Source: Candidatus Hydrogenedentota bacterium (lineage in GTDB: Bacteria; Hydrogenedentota; Hydrogenedentia; Hydrogenedentales; CAITNO01). Taken from it: a stretch of 53,159 bases of DNA. The position numbers were made by a program, and so were the translations under genes. Below are positions 1 to 8,400 of the stretch, piece by piece. The DNA lies in contig JAKOTZ010000246.1 of assembly GCA_029776995.1 (NCBI GenBank), forward strand, positions 1-53,159, in the 5' to 3' direction. The notes under the pieces are model-generated. The model was not told the DNA's origin. It searched no databases and worked only from the letters and a program-made list of their open reading frames with translations. How positions within the stretch are numbered: the stretch's first letter is position 1; each line of letters opens with the position of its first letter.

Positions 1-2
1 AA

Positions 3-1373
3 ATCATCCCGGAAAGTGCCGTCTGGGTCCGCCTGTTGTCCGTTGTTCCCTCCGCGCTGGCCGCGGCAGCCGCGGCACTGGCCACCTGGAAATATCTCGG
101 CCGCCTAGCCGGAGTAATGACCGGATTCTGGCTGGCCCTGTCACCTTTCCATGTATTTTACGGGCAGGGCATCCGCCCGTACGCGTGGCTGCCTCTGATG
201 GGGCTTATATCCTGGCTCTTTCTGCTCTGGTGGAGGCAAACGGGCAGAAGGCGCTGGCTCGCACTTTCACTGCTGGTCAATTTCGCGATGCTGTGGACCC
301 ATCTGTTAACTGCGCTGATACTGGTCGCGCAGGGATTGTGGCTGTGGGGAAACAGCCGTTTTCGGATTAGCCGCGCGGTTATCGCATGGGGGCTGCTGCA
401 TGGGCTGGCCTGCCTGACGCTGATTCCATGGATAATGACCATCCGTCCCGCTCCGGACCCCGCGGGAATGGCCGCGCCTCCCCTAGGACCGGTGATCGGG
501 ATCCTGCTCGACGGCGGAACTGACGCTTCGGAGTCATTCCTGGGGCGCCTGCTGTTTCAGGACAATGAACCGGTGCGCTGGGCGTGGGGCATACCACCCA
601 AATTTCCGCTGAACCTGGCGGGAAGCACCCTGGGCTTGCTGGCGGCAATCCGGCAGCCCGTTGAACTTGCCCTGGCTCGGCTGATGCTGCTGGGGATTTT
701 TTTGTCAGTACTCGCATGGCTGTTCAAGCGGCCTGCTCAGCCCTCCGATACAACACCCCAACAACCAGGCCGCGCGGACCCTATTGGCGTCTGGATGGCC
801 GGCGTTCTGTTTCCGGCGCTGGCTTTATATCTGTTATCCCTCGCGTGGAAGCCCCACGTATTCCAGGTCCGCTATCTCTTTTTTGCGTGGGTGTTTCTGC
901 CCGGCGCGCTGGTGTCCGGATTCTGCCGGATGGCTCCGCGGACAGCCCGGCTTTACGCCGTTTCGGCGGCGTCTCTGCTGATCGTTCTGTTTTTCGGATA
1001 TGGACAGCTGCCGGTGCGCCAGGACTACCGGAGTATCATCAACCTGTTGCGGTCCCCGGAATACCACACCGTCCGGGCATTGACTCCGGACTGGAACCTG
1101 GCGCGGGTACTGGTCTGCAACGACCGAACGCTGAAAACCGGCATAGACTGGCTGGAGCCGGACCGGTTTGCCTACGCGGTGGCAGATGAGGTCAAAAAAG
1201 GCGCACCGTTCATGCTGGTTTTTGAAGGGGGACTTTCTGATGAATTGCGCCGGCAGATTGAGTATGATCTGATACAGTGGGAGGTGGCGGCGCGGCGGAA
1301 AATATTCGGCGGCATGCAGAATCTGTATCTTTATGTCATTGATCCGCGTGAAACCTCCAGCCCGTCTCTTTAG
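3..1373 (+). CDS. GT39/ArnT-like membrane glycosyltransferase (5' end cut by window)
   Basis: This is a polytopic inner-membrane protein that probably moves a sugar from a polyprenyl-phosphate donor, as in the PMT/ArnT (GT39/GT83) families. The reading frame is open to the left edge, so the N-terminus, including the usual catalytic acidic loop, is missing; about 456 residues are visible. The family-like segment LSPFHVFYGQGIRPYAW lies near the visible N-terminus and matches the LSPF..YSQ.ARPYA pattern of these enzymes. Many hydrophobic helices follow, then a soluble C-terminal tail starting around QDYRSIINLL. A TTG at 36 is an internal codon, not a credible start. The stop codon TAG overlaps the AGGAG ribosome site of the next gene, so the two are probably cotranscribed. 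The acceptor (lipid A, glycan or protein) cannot be told. Confidence 0.75.
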   Translation: MIPESAVWVRLLSVVPSALAAAAAALATWKYLGRLAGVMTGFWLALSPFHVFYGQGIRPYAWLPLMGLISWLFLLWWRQTGRRRWLALSLLVNFAMLWTHLLTALILVAQGLWLWGNSRFRISRAVIAWGLLHGLACLTLIPWIMTIRPAPDPAGMAAPPLGPVIGILLDGGTDASESFLGRLLFQDNEPVRWAWGIPPKFPLNLAGSTLGLLAAIRQPVELALARLMLLGIFLSVLAWLFKRPAQPSDTTPQQPGRADPIGVWMAGVLFPALALYLLSLAWKPHVFQVRYLFFAWVFLPGALVSGFCRMAPRTARLYAVSAASLLIVLFFGYGQLPVRQDYRSIINLLRSPEYHTVRALTPDWNLARVLVCNDRTLKTGIDWLEPDRFAYAVADEVKKGAPFMLVFEGGLSDELRRQIEYDLIQWEVAARRKIFGGMQNLYLYVIDPRETSSPSL

Positions 1374-1385
1374 GAGAACAATAAA

Positions 1386-2828
1386 ATGAACAGGTGGATC
1401 AGCATAACGATTTTCCCGGTTGTAATGGCCGGAATATTGGTTCAGGCGCCTGGGCGCGCGCAGGCGGAAGGAGCAAAAATGACACCCGAAAAACAGTTGA
1501 CTTTTTCCCCAAAAAACCATGACCTGGATAACAATGACAATTTTTCGGCGGATGGGCGGTTCCTCTGTTACGACACCCGGGAAATGTACGGACCATCCAT
1601 TGATAACAGCACATCCATCGAACTGCTGGAGCTCGAAACGGGACGGGAAATCGTTCTGTACCGCCCGGAACATATTGTGCTGGGAGACGCGCCCGCTCCC
1701 GGTGTCGGCGCGGTGTCTTTCAACCCCGCCCGCCCCGAAGTGGCGTTTATTCATGGACCCTTTCCGGAAGAAGTGGCATGGAGAGGCCCCTATGGCAAAC
1801 CCAACCGCTGCGGCGCGCTGGTGCCGACCGACGGGGACATCGTGAAAGCACATGATGAATGGCGCATGCTGAAGGACGGAAAACAGCAGTTGTACTGGCT
1901 GGACTGCCGGGACATCGCCAGGGACCGTCCCACTAAACCGGGAGCGCACCGGGGCGGCACCCACCGGCATGAATTCAGCCGGGACGGCAGGCGGATCGGT
2001 TTCACCTACGACGATTTCCTGCTGCCGCAATACGACCGGACGATCGGTTACATGGAACCGCATCCCAACGCTCCTGAACCTGCCCGGTGCTGGTTTGCCG
2101 TATTGGTTCGCCCCGTCCCGATGGGGCAGTCCAGGCCCGGCGAAATTGAAAAAGCTTATGGCGACTCCTGGGTAGACCCGAAAGGAACCATGCGGGCCTT
2201 CATCGGCAAAGTGCGCAACGATGACGAACAGACCTATGAGGAGTCGCTTTTCGTGGTCGAAATCCCTGATGAGGTCGACATCACCACGGCGGATTCCGGA
2301 GACGCGGAACGGTACCCTTCCCCGCCGAAAGGGCTTCGCATCCGACGGATTACGCATACCTGGGCGGGCGGCATCGTCCGGGGCGCGCCGGACGGGTCAC
2401 GGATTGCATACCTGGGAAAGGATGGGAACGGCAAACAGCAGGTTTTCGTGGTGAGCGCCCAGGGATCTGACAGGTCCGATGATCCGGCCCTGCGGCCGGT
2501 TCAGGCCAGCCGGGTAGCTGAAGGCGTCACCGGAGATATCCGCTGGCATCCCTCCGGAAAGGCCATCCTGTTCACCGCCCGGGGCGGCATTGCCGCGGTA
2601 AGCCTTGAGGGGGAACTGCCGGCGGAGGCCGTATGGCTTACTCCCTACGGAGATGGAGAGCCCAGACATGCTCCGGTGATATCGCCCGACGGGAAATGGG
2701 TCGCGTACAATCGGATCGTCCCCACCACCGACGCTGCCGGAAACCGTGTCCAGACCTGGGCGGGAAAAGACTGCAAACAGATCTTCAGCGTTCCCTGGCC
2801 GGGCCAATCCGCGGGACTTCCGGAGTGA
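1386..2828 (+). CDS. YidR-like DUF3748 beta-propeller protein, exported
   Basis: 480 residues with a probable Sec signal peptide (hydrophobic to about residue 24, cleavage near AQA/EG). From memory, the body follows E. coli YidR (DUF3748) closely: FIHGP at 121-125, GGTHRHEFS at 190-198, PGEIEKAYGDSWV at 251-263, PPKGLRIRRITHT at 313-325 and WHPSG near 387. Repeats of the type 'SPDGKWVAY' and 'DGSRIAYLG' are TolB/PD40-like propeller blades. The role of the family is not known; TolB-like propellers usually bind partners or sugars and do not catalyse a defined reaction. An AGGAG site overlaps the stop of the glycosyltransferase gene. E. coli YidR lacks the obvious signal peptide seen here, so this version probably acts in the periplasm. 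Confidence 0.8.
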   Translation: MNRWISITIFPVVMAGILVQAPGRAQAEGAKMTPEKQLTFSPKNHDLDNNDNFSADGRFLCYDTREMYGPSIDNSTSIELLELETGREIVLYRPEHIVLGDAPAPGVGAVSFNPARPEVAFIHGPFPEEVAWRGPYGKPNRCGALVPTDGDIVKAHDEWRMLKDGKQQLYWLDCRDIARDRPTKPGAHRGGTHRHEFSRDGRRIGFTYDDFLLPQYDRTIGYMEPHPNAPEPARCWFAVLVRPVPMGQSRPGEIEKAYGDSWVDPKGTMRAFIGKVRNDDEQTYEESLFVVEIPDEVDITTADSGDAERYPSPPKGLRIRRITHTWAGGIVRGAPDGSRIAYLGKDGNGKQQVFVVSAQGSDRSDDPALRPVQASRVAEGVTGDIRWHPSGKAILFTARGGIAAVSLEGELPAEAVWLTPYGDGEPRHAPVISPDGKWVAYNRIVPTTDAAGNRVQTWAGKDCKQIFSVPWPGQSAGLPE

Positions 2829-2874
2829 CAAAACCAGATTGTTCCACCCCCTGCCTGCAGTTTCATCGCTGCCG

Positions 2875-3792
2875 TCAGCGCGCGTTTTGGCGGTACTGTT
2901 CCAGACGCTGCAGCCAGGTGGTGTCGGAAACCCTCAGCGTAACGCCTTCCGCCCTGGGTGTTTCGGTCGGAGCGACCTGCAGCCTGGCTCGGACCGCATC
3001 GGGATAAGTCCGGACCAACGCGGTATCACCGCCATTGGATTTAAGGGACAATCCACCGCGGACCGTCCGGCCTTTTGTTTCCAGCCCGTTCCGCCGGCGC
3101 TGTTTTTCCGCCGATGAGGTACTCTTTTCTGATTTGAGGAGGGTGGCGGGATCCGTTCCGTATTCATACAGGACTACCGGCCCGTACACCCCGGTGCCCA
3201 GCTCTATTTCTTCCAGGTACGCGTCGTTCCCCGCGCGGTAATAGGCCATGGCATCCAGCCAGTCGAACGGAAGCCCCTCGAGGTAGTCCACCGCCCCGAG
3301 AATTCTCCCTTCAGAAAAACCGTCGTTATAACCGTCGGAAAATCCGCCGTCCAGATACTCCACGTGCTGATCCAGCAACAGGAATTCTTTCCATCCGGGA
3401 CCGTATCCCACGTCATATCCTTCACTGAACCCGATCGTGAACGCATCGTCGTAAGAGACGAAATAGCCGTCATTGTAGGCATACCAGACGCCGTCCCAGA
3501 ATCCGGCTTCGTAGGGAGGCGACTCCACATACGGGAGCGTTCCGCCCTGGTAATAAATCTGTCCGCCGTCCCGGGTATAGAAGCTGTCGTCATACCCTTT
3601 CCAGTAATAATCATCCCGCATAAAGCCGTCATTAAAGCCCAAATCATATTCATACTGGGCCTGGCCATCGGTATCATCGCCGGTTCCGGGATCCAGGGGA
3701 ACATACCCGTAGGGACAGCCTGTGAGCGCGGCTGCCATCCAGCCAACCGCCGCAAGATGCACCCACGCGCGGGAGATGTTCGCGATACACAT
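2875..3792 (-). CDS. Lipoprotein with Gx3 aromatic repeats, unknown function
   Basis: 305 residues. A lipoprotein signal ends in LTGC (Cys26). Residues 47-165 are very rich in Gly, Asp, Tyr and Phe, arranged as short Gx3G units such as GFNDGF, GFWDG, GFSEGYDVGYGPG and GFSDGYNDGFSEG. The C-terminal third is different: basic and polar, with no aromatic repeats. Gx3 repeats are known from Yae1/Lto1 and FliH, where they make packed helices; whether that applies here is unknown. The gene starts 25 bases after the stop of the FecR/DUF6600 gene on the same strand, so the two are probably one operon and one surface system. No catalytic motif is visible. Confidence 0.72.
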   Translation of the reverse strand: MCIANISRAWVHLAAVGWMAAALTGCPYGYVPLDPGTGDDTDGQAQYEYDLGFNDGFMRDDYYWKGYDDSFYTRDGGQIYYQGGTLPYVESPPYEAGFWDGVWYAYNDGYFVSYDDAFTIGFSEGYDVGYGPGWKEFLLLDQHVEYLDGGFSDGYNDGFSEGRILGAVDYLEGLPFDWLDAMAYYRAGNDAYLEEIELGTGVYGPVVLYEYGTDPATLLKSEKSTSSAEKQRRRNGLETKGRTVRGGLSLKSNGGDTALVRTYPDAVRARLQVAPTETPRAEGVTLRVSDTTWLQRLEQYRQNAR

Positions 3793-3817
3793 GGTTTCCT
3801 GTCCTTATGTTCCCGGC

Positions 3818-6472
3818 TCAGCGCATACGGCTGAAGCCGCCAGAATTGCTGTTTCTGACCGATGGCATGGATGGCGCGCGCACTGGAGCCACGCGGGGAG
3901 AAAAGCCGCCGGAAGGACGTGATCCCCCTGAAACGCCTACCGGGATTTGCACAGACGACTGGTGGCGGGGCATCTCTACCCGGGGCGTGTTCACGCGCAA
4001 AGCATCAACGCGGGGGGACTCAACAGATCCGCCCCCCCGAGATATTTCCGGCGTAAAGGAAGGAATCCGGGACGTCACGGGCGGCCGAAGCCGACCCACC
4101 TCAGAGAGACCTGACACGGACGACCGATTTTCCGTAACAGAGGGCAGGGAAGTTCCTGAAAGGCTGTTCGTCCGGGACTCCCCAATCCCCGAGCGCGGCG
4201 CAGACAGAGATGGCAGATCGAAGCCAAAACTCCGGGTAGCCGGCCTTGTCGGCGTGGTAGTCCGGGGTCGGGTAGTGTCCGTTTGTCTATTTGAACCGGA
4301 AGACGGGCGGGAAGGCGGTGTCCTCGGCGTTGAAGTTCCGCTGCTGGAACCCCTGCTACGCCCAGGCAACATGGGGGAGGCAGGCTCCATATCCCGAACG
4401 GCCACCCGCGGCGAAAACGCATCGGACGGCGATGTCCGCAAGCTGTCCGGAGCAGATACGGATTCCCGCGGAGCAGTCTGAGAAGGCCTGGAATTCGAAA
4501 TTTCTTGCAGTTGTGACCGAATATGGGCTGAATCCCGAACCGCCGACACGGGTTCGCGGTTAAGCGACTCCGCCCCAACTGAACGCGGCGGCAACGTTTC
4601 ACCACCACCAGACCGGTCTATATTGACCAGCGGAGCATGGGGTGTACGATTGTTCAGGGTAGGAACGCTTTCCCTGTTGGGCGCTCGCCGTTCCGCGGGC
4701 AGCGCGGGACTCGCCCCACCGCCTCTGGGGGTACGAACCGCATACGCCTGCCTGGGCACGGCTTTGCTGTCAGCTGCCCCACTGGTACGCCCAGCAACTG
4801 CAGTTTCCGGCAAAACGGCACGGTCCCGGATGGCACCCGCACGGGCGTCCCCCGCGCCGGACGTCCGGGCTGTATTGCCGATGTTCCCGTAATCAGCCCG
4901 GGCCATTTGGGTCCGGATTCGGCGGTCTATCCCGCCTGACGGAGCATCGGCGGTAAGGTCCCCCGACAGGCGGACTGACCGCGGTGTTCCGGCCATGCTG
5001 TTCCGCGCGGACGGCAGCCCCGTCCGGACTGCACGATTTCCGCCATCAACCGCCGCGCGTTCAGTCATAACAGGCTGGAAAGTTGAGCGCGCGATTCTGG
5101 ACTCCAGGGTCTGCGCGCGCGCTGCCGGCGCCGTATTTTCCGCAAGTAGGGTCTGCGGCACGCCGCGGATACTCCGGGACGGATTGTAGTCCCGCACCCT
5201 GATGGAATCGGCGGGATACACGGGCCGAGGTATCCGGCGCTGATAGGTTGGGTTGACATAAATGTTCCAGATGTTGACCTGGGTTGCCGGGACTGTCCGC
5301 ACCACATCCACGATGACGGGCGTGGCGGGATATACTACTGCGCAACCCGTGGTAACATACGTCGCAGGCATCCAGCTCACCGCGGACAGGCTGAACGTGA
5401 GGCTGCCCACGCTGAAGACCGCAGTATCGGCCACGAGCACAGGCCTGGCATAAAAATCGCAGGGTGCCCACAGGAAACGGTCACCGACGCTGACCGTCAC
5501 GGCCCACGCCGGGCTCCAGACCGGATCATAGGTCCATACCCATCCGTACGCGCTTACATACCGCCAGCGCCCATAATGCGCGGTCACGTAGCAGAACGGA
5601 TACGCGCCCACCCAGACATGCCCCACCACCGGCACATAATTCCAGTAACCGTACCGAAACGGAACATAATCCACCACGACCGGCCGCCAGTACGGACGAT
5701 TGTCAATATAGACCCAGGTGCCATTCGCGGCCAATTCCGCCGCGCCGATGGCAGAGACCACCGGAATCTCCCGGGGAAGCGTTTTCACGCCGTTGGCCAG
5801 CAGTTCCGCCCGGTCAGCATTCCACTTGTCGAACGCGTCGGACTGGTTCCGGTCAAAAGCGACAGGATCCGAAGGCAATAGCCCCGGATCAATCCATACG
5901 CGGTATCCCTGGGATACCCGGACCGCACCGCCATTGTCCGTGCGCACCTCAGCGCTCCCCCACCGCACCGTCACCGTAACGCCCCCATTCTGGGCGATGT
6001 CAATCCGGGCGGCGCTGTCCGCGAAAATTTCGACGGTGCAGGCAGGGGTCTGCATCAGGCATTGTCCGGGAGCGCCCACCAGGCGCTGGACATAAAAGGA
6101 GCCCACCCATCCCCTGAACTGGAATGACGGCGTCAGCGCCACCAGCTCCAGTTTGCTGGCATCCGCCATGCGCAGGTAGGTTCCTCCCGCAAATTCCAGT
6201 TCCGATGCACCGCCTTCGTCTACCCAGAGGGTATCCCCCGGCAAAGCGAGCGTGTTGATCGACGCCCGGGCCCAGTCTGAGTCATTAAGCCCCCTGACCA
6301 GCATACCCCCTCCGTCGAAGCTGATCCTACCGTGAGGCGGCGGCGCCACTTCATCCGCTGATCCCACAGCGGCTCCTCCGGTTACAGAAAGCAGCAAAAC
6401 ACCTGAAAGAATGGCGTTAAGCGTTCCCCGGATCACCTTCGGCCGCAGGTTTAATCCATATCCGGTGTCCAT
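3818..6472 (-). CDS. Secreted FecR/DUF6600-type protein with a long disordered tail
   Basis: 884 residues. A signal peptide spans roughly 1-39. Residues 48-190 look like a FecR-type beta domain (LPGDTLWVDEGGASELEF, then VTVRWGSAEV). Residues 250-340 are extremely rich in Trp and Tyr (GTWVYIDNRPYWRPVVV, RYGYWNYVPVVGHVWVG, YGWVWTYDPVWSPAW), the pattern of DUF6600. From about 430 to the end there are some 450 residues of low-complexity sequence rich in Ser, Arg, Pro and Thr and probably disordered, ending NSNSGGFSRMR. The tail is positively charged and could contact cell-wall or surface polymers, but this is inference. It is the first gene of a two-gene minus-strand unit with the Gx3 lipoprotein. 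No sigma or FecI-like gene is adjacent, so a classical FecR signalling role is unlikely. Confidence 0.72.
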   Translation of the reverse strand: MDTGYGLNLRPKVIRGTLNAILSGVLLLSVTGGAAVGSADEVAPPPHGRISFDGGGMLVRGLNDSDWARASINTLALPGDTLWVDEGGASELEFAGGTYLRMADASKLELVALTPSFQFRGWVGSFYVQRLVGAPGQCLMQTPACTVEIFADSAARIDIAQNGGVTVTVRWGSAEVRTDNGGAVRVSQGYRVWIDPGLLPSDPVAFDRNQSDAFDKWNADRAELLANGVKTLPREIPVVSAIGAAELAANGTWVYIDNRPYWRPVVVDYVPFRYGYWNYVPVVGHVWVGAYPFCYVTAHYGRWRYVSAYGWVWTYDPVWSPAWAVTVSVGDRFLWAPCDFYARPVLVADTAVFSVGSLTFSLSAVSWMPATYVTTGCAVVYPATPVIVDVVRTVPATQVNIWNIYVNPTYQRRIPRPVYPADSIRVRDYNPSRSIRGVPQTLLAENTAPAARAQTLESRIARSTFQPVMTERAAVDGGNRAVRTGLPSARNSMAGTPRSVRLSGDLTADAPSGGIDRRIRTQMARADYGNIGNTARTSGAGDARAGAIRDRAVLPETAVAGRTSGAADSKAVPRQAYAVRTPRGGGASPALPAERRAPNRESVPTLNNRTPHAPLVNIDRSGGGETLPPRSVGAESLNREPVSAVRDSAHIRSQLQEISNSRPSQTAPRESVSAPDSLRTSPSDAFSPRVAVRDMEPASPMLPGRSRGSSSGTSTPRTPPSRPSSGSNRQTDTTRPRTTTPTRPATRSFGFDLPSLSAPRSGIGESRTNSLSGTSLPSVTENRSSVSGLSEVGRLRPPVTSRIPSFTPEISRGGGSVESPRVDALRVNTPRVEMPRHQSSVQIPVGVSGGSRPSGGFSPRVAPVRAPSMPSVRNSNSGGFSRMR

Positions 6473-6569
6473 AAGATCTCTCCATCAGCACAGAGGCTGC
6501 TTTTAAATTTCAGCTTATTTCTATAATATAGACGAGCGCACAGCGTCCGTTATTCATCCCGGCGCTAAA

Positions 6570-6587
6570 AATCAGTCCAGACTGATT
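6570..6587. promoter_or_regulatory. Inverted repeat, possible operator in a divergent intergenic region
   Basis: Perfect 7-base arms AATCAGT and ACTGATT are separated by CCAG. The repeat lies between the divergent starts at 6472 (minus) and 6671 (plus). It has no T tract, so an operator is more likely than a terminator. The regulator is unknown. Confidence 0.35.
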
Positions 6588-6634
6588 ACGTCCCATTCGG
6601 ACGATACGCCATGCCCGGTTACATTATTACCGGT

Positions 6635-6664
6635 TTGTTAAAACGCACAGTTTGCTGATAAGAT
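6635..6664 (+). promoter_or_regulatory. Candidate promoter placing the start at the ATG of the 6671 gene
   Basis: TTGTTA (6635-6640) and TAAGAT (6659-6664) are 18 bases apart. Transcription would start about 7 bases beyond the -10 box, at or next to the ATG at 6671, giving a leaderless or near-leaderless message. No Shine-Dalgarno sequence is present before that ATG, which agrees with this reading. Confidence 0.4.
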
Positions 6665-6670
6665 GAAAAT

Positions 6671-7045
6671 ATGACACCACAGGAGTGCTGGCAGGAATTT
6701 TTGGGGAATATGACCCCAGCCGAGTTTATGGCTTTCTTTGACGACGGAGAGCCGGCGGATTGCGTCCGGAACAGCCCGTTTGTCAAAAAAATACCGGATT
6801 TTTTGGGGATAATTCGCCGAGGAACCTGGAAAGAGACTTTTTCGCCCGGCCGGGAGCAGATTAATCGGTTGACACTGGAAGAACTGCTGATCGAATACCT
6901 GGAACAAACGCGGGAAGAATGGGAAAGTTTGGTGTCAGAAGTGCGAAAATTACGCAAAGAAAAAATGGCCGGTTCGCCCGGTGACCCGCCTGCTTCCACC
7001 CTCCCCGAGAATGAAAAATCCCTCCCTCAGGCGGACCTACGCTGA
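6671..7045 (+). CDS. Small acidic protein of unknown function
   Basis: 124 residues, not recognised. The middle part (about 65-100) is rich in Glu, Leu, Lys and Arg (EELLIEYLEQTREEWESLV, then RKLRKEK) and is probably a long amphipathic helix or coiled coil. The last 25 residues are Pro/Ser-rich and probably disordered. There is no signal peptide or membrane helix, so it should be cytoplasmic. An ATG at 6663 is in another frame and stops at once, so 6671 is the only sensible start. It lies 14 bases upstream of waaF and is probably cotranscribed with it. A good frame length and intact context argue that it is a real gene, but there is no family support. Confidence 0.6.
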   Translation: MTPQECWQEFLGNMTPAEFMAFFDDGEPADCVRNSPFVKKIPDFLGIIRRGTWKETFSPGREQINRLTLEELLIEYLEQTREEWESLVSEVRKLRKEKMAGSPGDPPASTLPENEKSLPQADLR

Positions 7046-7059
7046 TACCGGGATAACGG

Positions 7060-8124
7060 ATGAAACCACGTTCCCCCGCCATTCTCTTTTACACGCCAAA
7101 CTGGCTGGGTGATGCCGTCATGGCTACCCCGGCGCTCAGAAGCGCCCGTATGTCATGGCCGGACCACCATATCATTTTGGCGGGAACGGCTTCGGCGTGC
7201 GGCATTCTGCGCGGCCTTCCGTATTTTGACCAGACGCTGGAAATACCTTCCAAAGCCGGACTGCCCTGGATGCTGCGCGCAGCCCGAACCATCCGGAAAC
7301 AGTACCGTATTCAGTTGGCCTTCATACTTCCCCATTCCTTTCGGGCGGCACTGTTTGCCAGCCTAACCGGCGCGCGCCGCCGGGTCGGGATCAACCGCGG
7401 GGGACGCCGGCTGCTGCTGACTGATCCCGTCCCTCCCAGGCTGGAATCCGGCCAGATCGCGCCGGAATACATGGCGTTCGAATATCTGCGCCTAGTAGAA
7501 CAGGCAGGCGGCCGGCCGGACGACCAGGGACTGAGCCTGGCCGTGTCCGAAAACGCCAGGAATCTGGTGGCTGAAAAATTGACCGGAGAGGACCGCCCTG
7601 TAATAGCCCTGGCGCCCGGAGCCGCGTTTGGCGCCAGTAAACGGTGGGCGCCAGAACGGTTCGCCGCTGTGGCGGATTACGCATATTCAAAATGGAATGC
7701 CACATGCGTACTGCTGACCGGACCGGGAGACAGCGAGGTCCGGGATGCCGTGCTCAAGTCGGCATCCGTACCGATCACGGAAATCAGAGAAGGCGGGCTG
7801 GAAACCCTGAAGGCTGTGATCGAGCGGGCAGATATCCTGATTGGCAATGACAGCGGCTCCCGCCATATTGCCGTGGCTTTGGGAACCCCCGTAATCTGCA
7901 TCATGGGTTCCACCTCTCCCGCGTACACGGACAGTCCCTGGGAAAAAGGTGATATCATCCGCGCAAACGTTCCCTGCGCACCATGCCAGCAGCCTGAATG
8001 CCCGCTGGAACACCATCGTTGCATGAAAGACATATCCGTTGAAATGGTTACGGAAGCACTGAAAAAGTGGTTGAACACACGCCGGGAAACCGGTAAACTG
8101 CCAAACCAGATATCCCCCGCATAA
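7060..8124 (+). CDS. waaF: ADP-heptose:LPS heptosyltransferase II
   Basis: 354 residues, a GT9 family enzyme with the usual length for WaaF. It transfers L-glycero-D-manno-heptose from ADP-heptose to the lipopolysaccharide inner core at the cytoplasmic face of the inner membrane. The N-terminal motif FYTPNWLGDAVMATPALRS corresponds to the family NWLGD.vM..P. segment. The donor-site region LIGNDSGSRHIAVALGTPV (the family D[ST]G..H.A..L..P pattern), then GSTSPAYTDSP and a C-terminal Cys cluster (CAPCQQPECPLEHHRC) all fit WaaF rather than WaaC. It implies a heptose-containing LPS core. The glycosyltransferase at the left edge could belong to the same envelope pathway, though it is 5.7 kb away. 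Confidence 0.9.
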   Translation: MKPRSPAILFYTPNWLGDAVMATPALRSARMSWPDHHIILAGTASACGILRGLPYFDQTLEIPSKAGLPWMLRAARTIRKQYRIQLAFILPHSFRAALFASLTGARRRVGINRGGRRLLLTDPVPPRLESGQIAPEYMAFEYLRLVEQAGGRPDDQGLSLAVSENARNLVAEKLTGEDRPVIALAPGAAFGASKRWAPERFAAVADYAYSKWNATCVLLTGPGDSEVRDAVLKSASVPITEIREGGLETLKAVIERADILIGNDSGSRHIAVALGTPVICIMGSTSPAYTDSPWEKGDIIRANVPCAPCQQPECPLEHHRCMKDISVEMVTEALKKWLNTRRETGKLPNQISPA

Positions 8125-8159
8125 ATTGCAGTTCACCGGCTACGGGAGAGCGCAGACAG

Positions 8160-8396
8160 ATGAAAACAGTATACGTGGTCACGATGTGGTCCGGCGGCCG
8201 GCCGGCTAAAAAGTGGAAGACCGAGACCCTGCCTGAACCACTGCCCATGGGAACCGGCGTAACCTTTATCAGTCTCGCCACCCGGCTGCGGGTCACCGTA
8301 ATCGGCAGCGTGTCCGTAGAAGAATTCGAGTCCGGCAAAGAAGAGATTGAGTCGGGCACCTATGAGATGCCCTCTGAACCCGGACGCCTGTATTAG
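8160..8396 (+). CDS. Small protein of unknown function downstream of waaF
   Basis: 78 residues, not recognised. It is soluble, with a beta-rich pattern (VYVVTMW, VTFISLATRLRVTVIGSVSV) and an acidic C-terminus. A GGGAGAG ribosome site lies about 9 bases before the ATG, which supports translation. It is 35 bases from waaF on the same strand and ends only 4 bases before the convergent exoribonuclease gene. Confidence 0.55.
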   Translation: MKTVYVVTMWSGGRPAKKWKTETLPEPLPMGTGVTFISLATRLRVTVIGSVSVEEFESGKEEIESGTYEMPSEPGRLY

Positions 8397-8400
8397 GACC

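Noticed and set aside
834-2357. 507-codon open frame on the minus strand
   Set aside because: It lies opposite the YidR-like gene and the glycosyltransferase end, has an odd composition with no recognisable motif, and both opposite genes have strong homology signals. GC-rich codon bias leaves long open antisense frames.
3818-6472. FecR signalling system
   Set aside because: A FecR-type domain is likely, but there is no FecI sigma factor, no TonB receptor and no inner-membrane helix, so the signalling reading is not supported.
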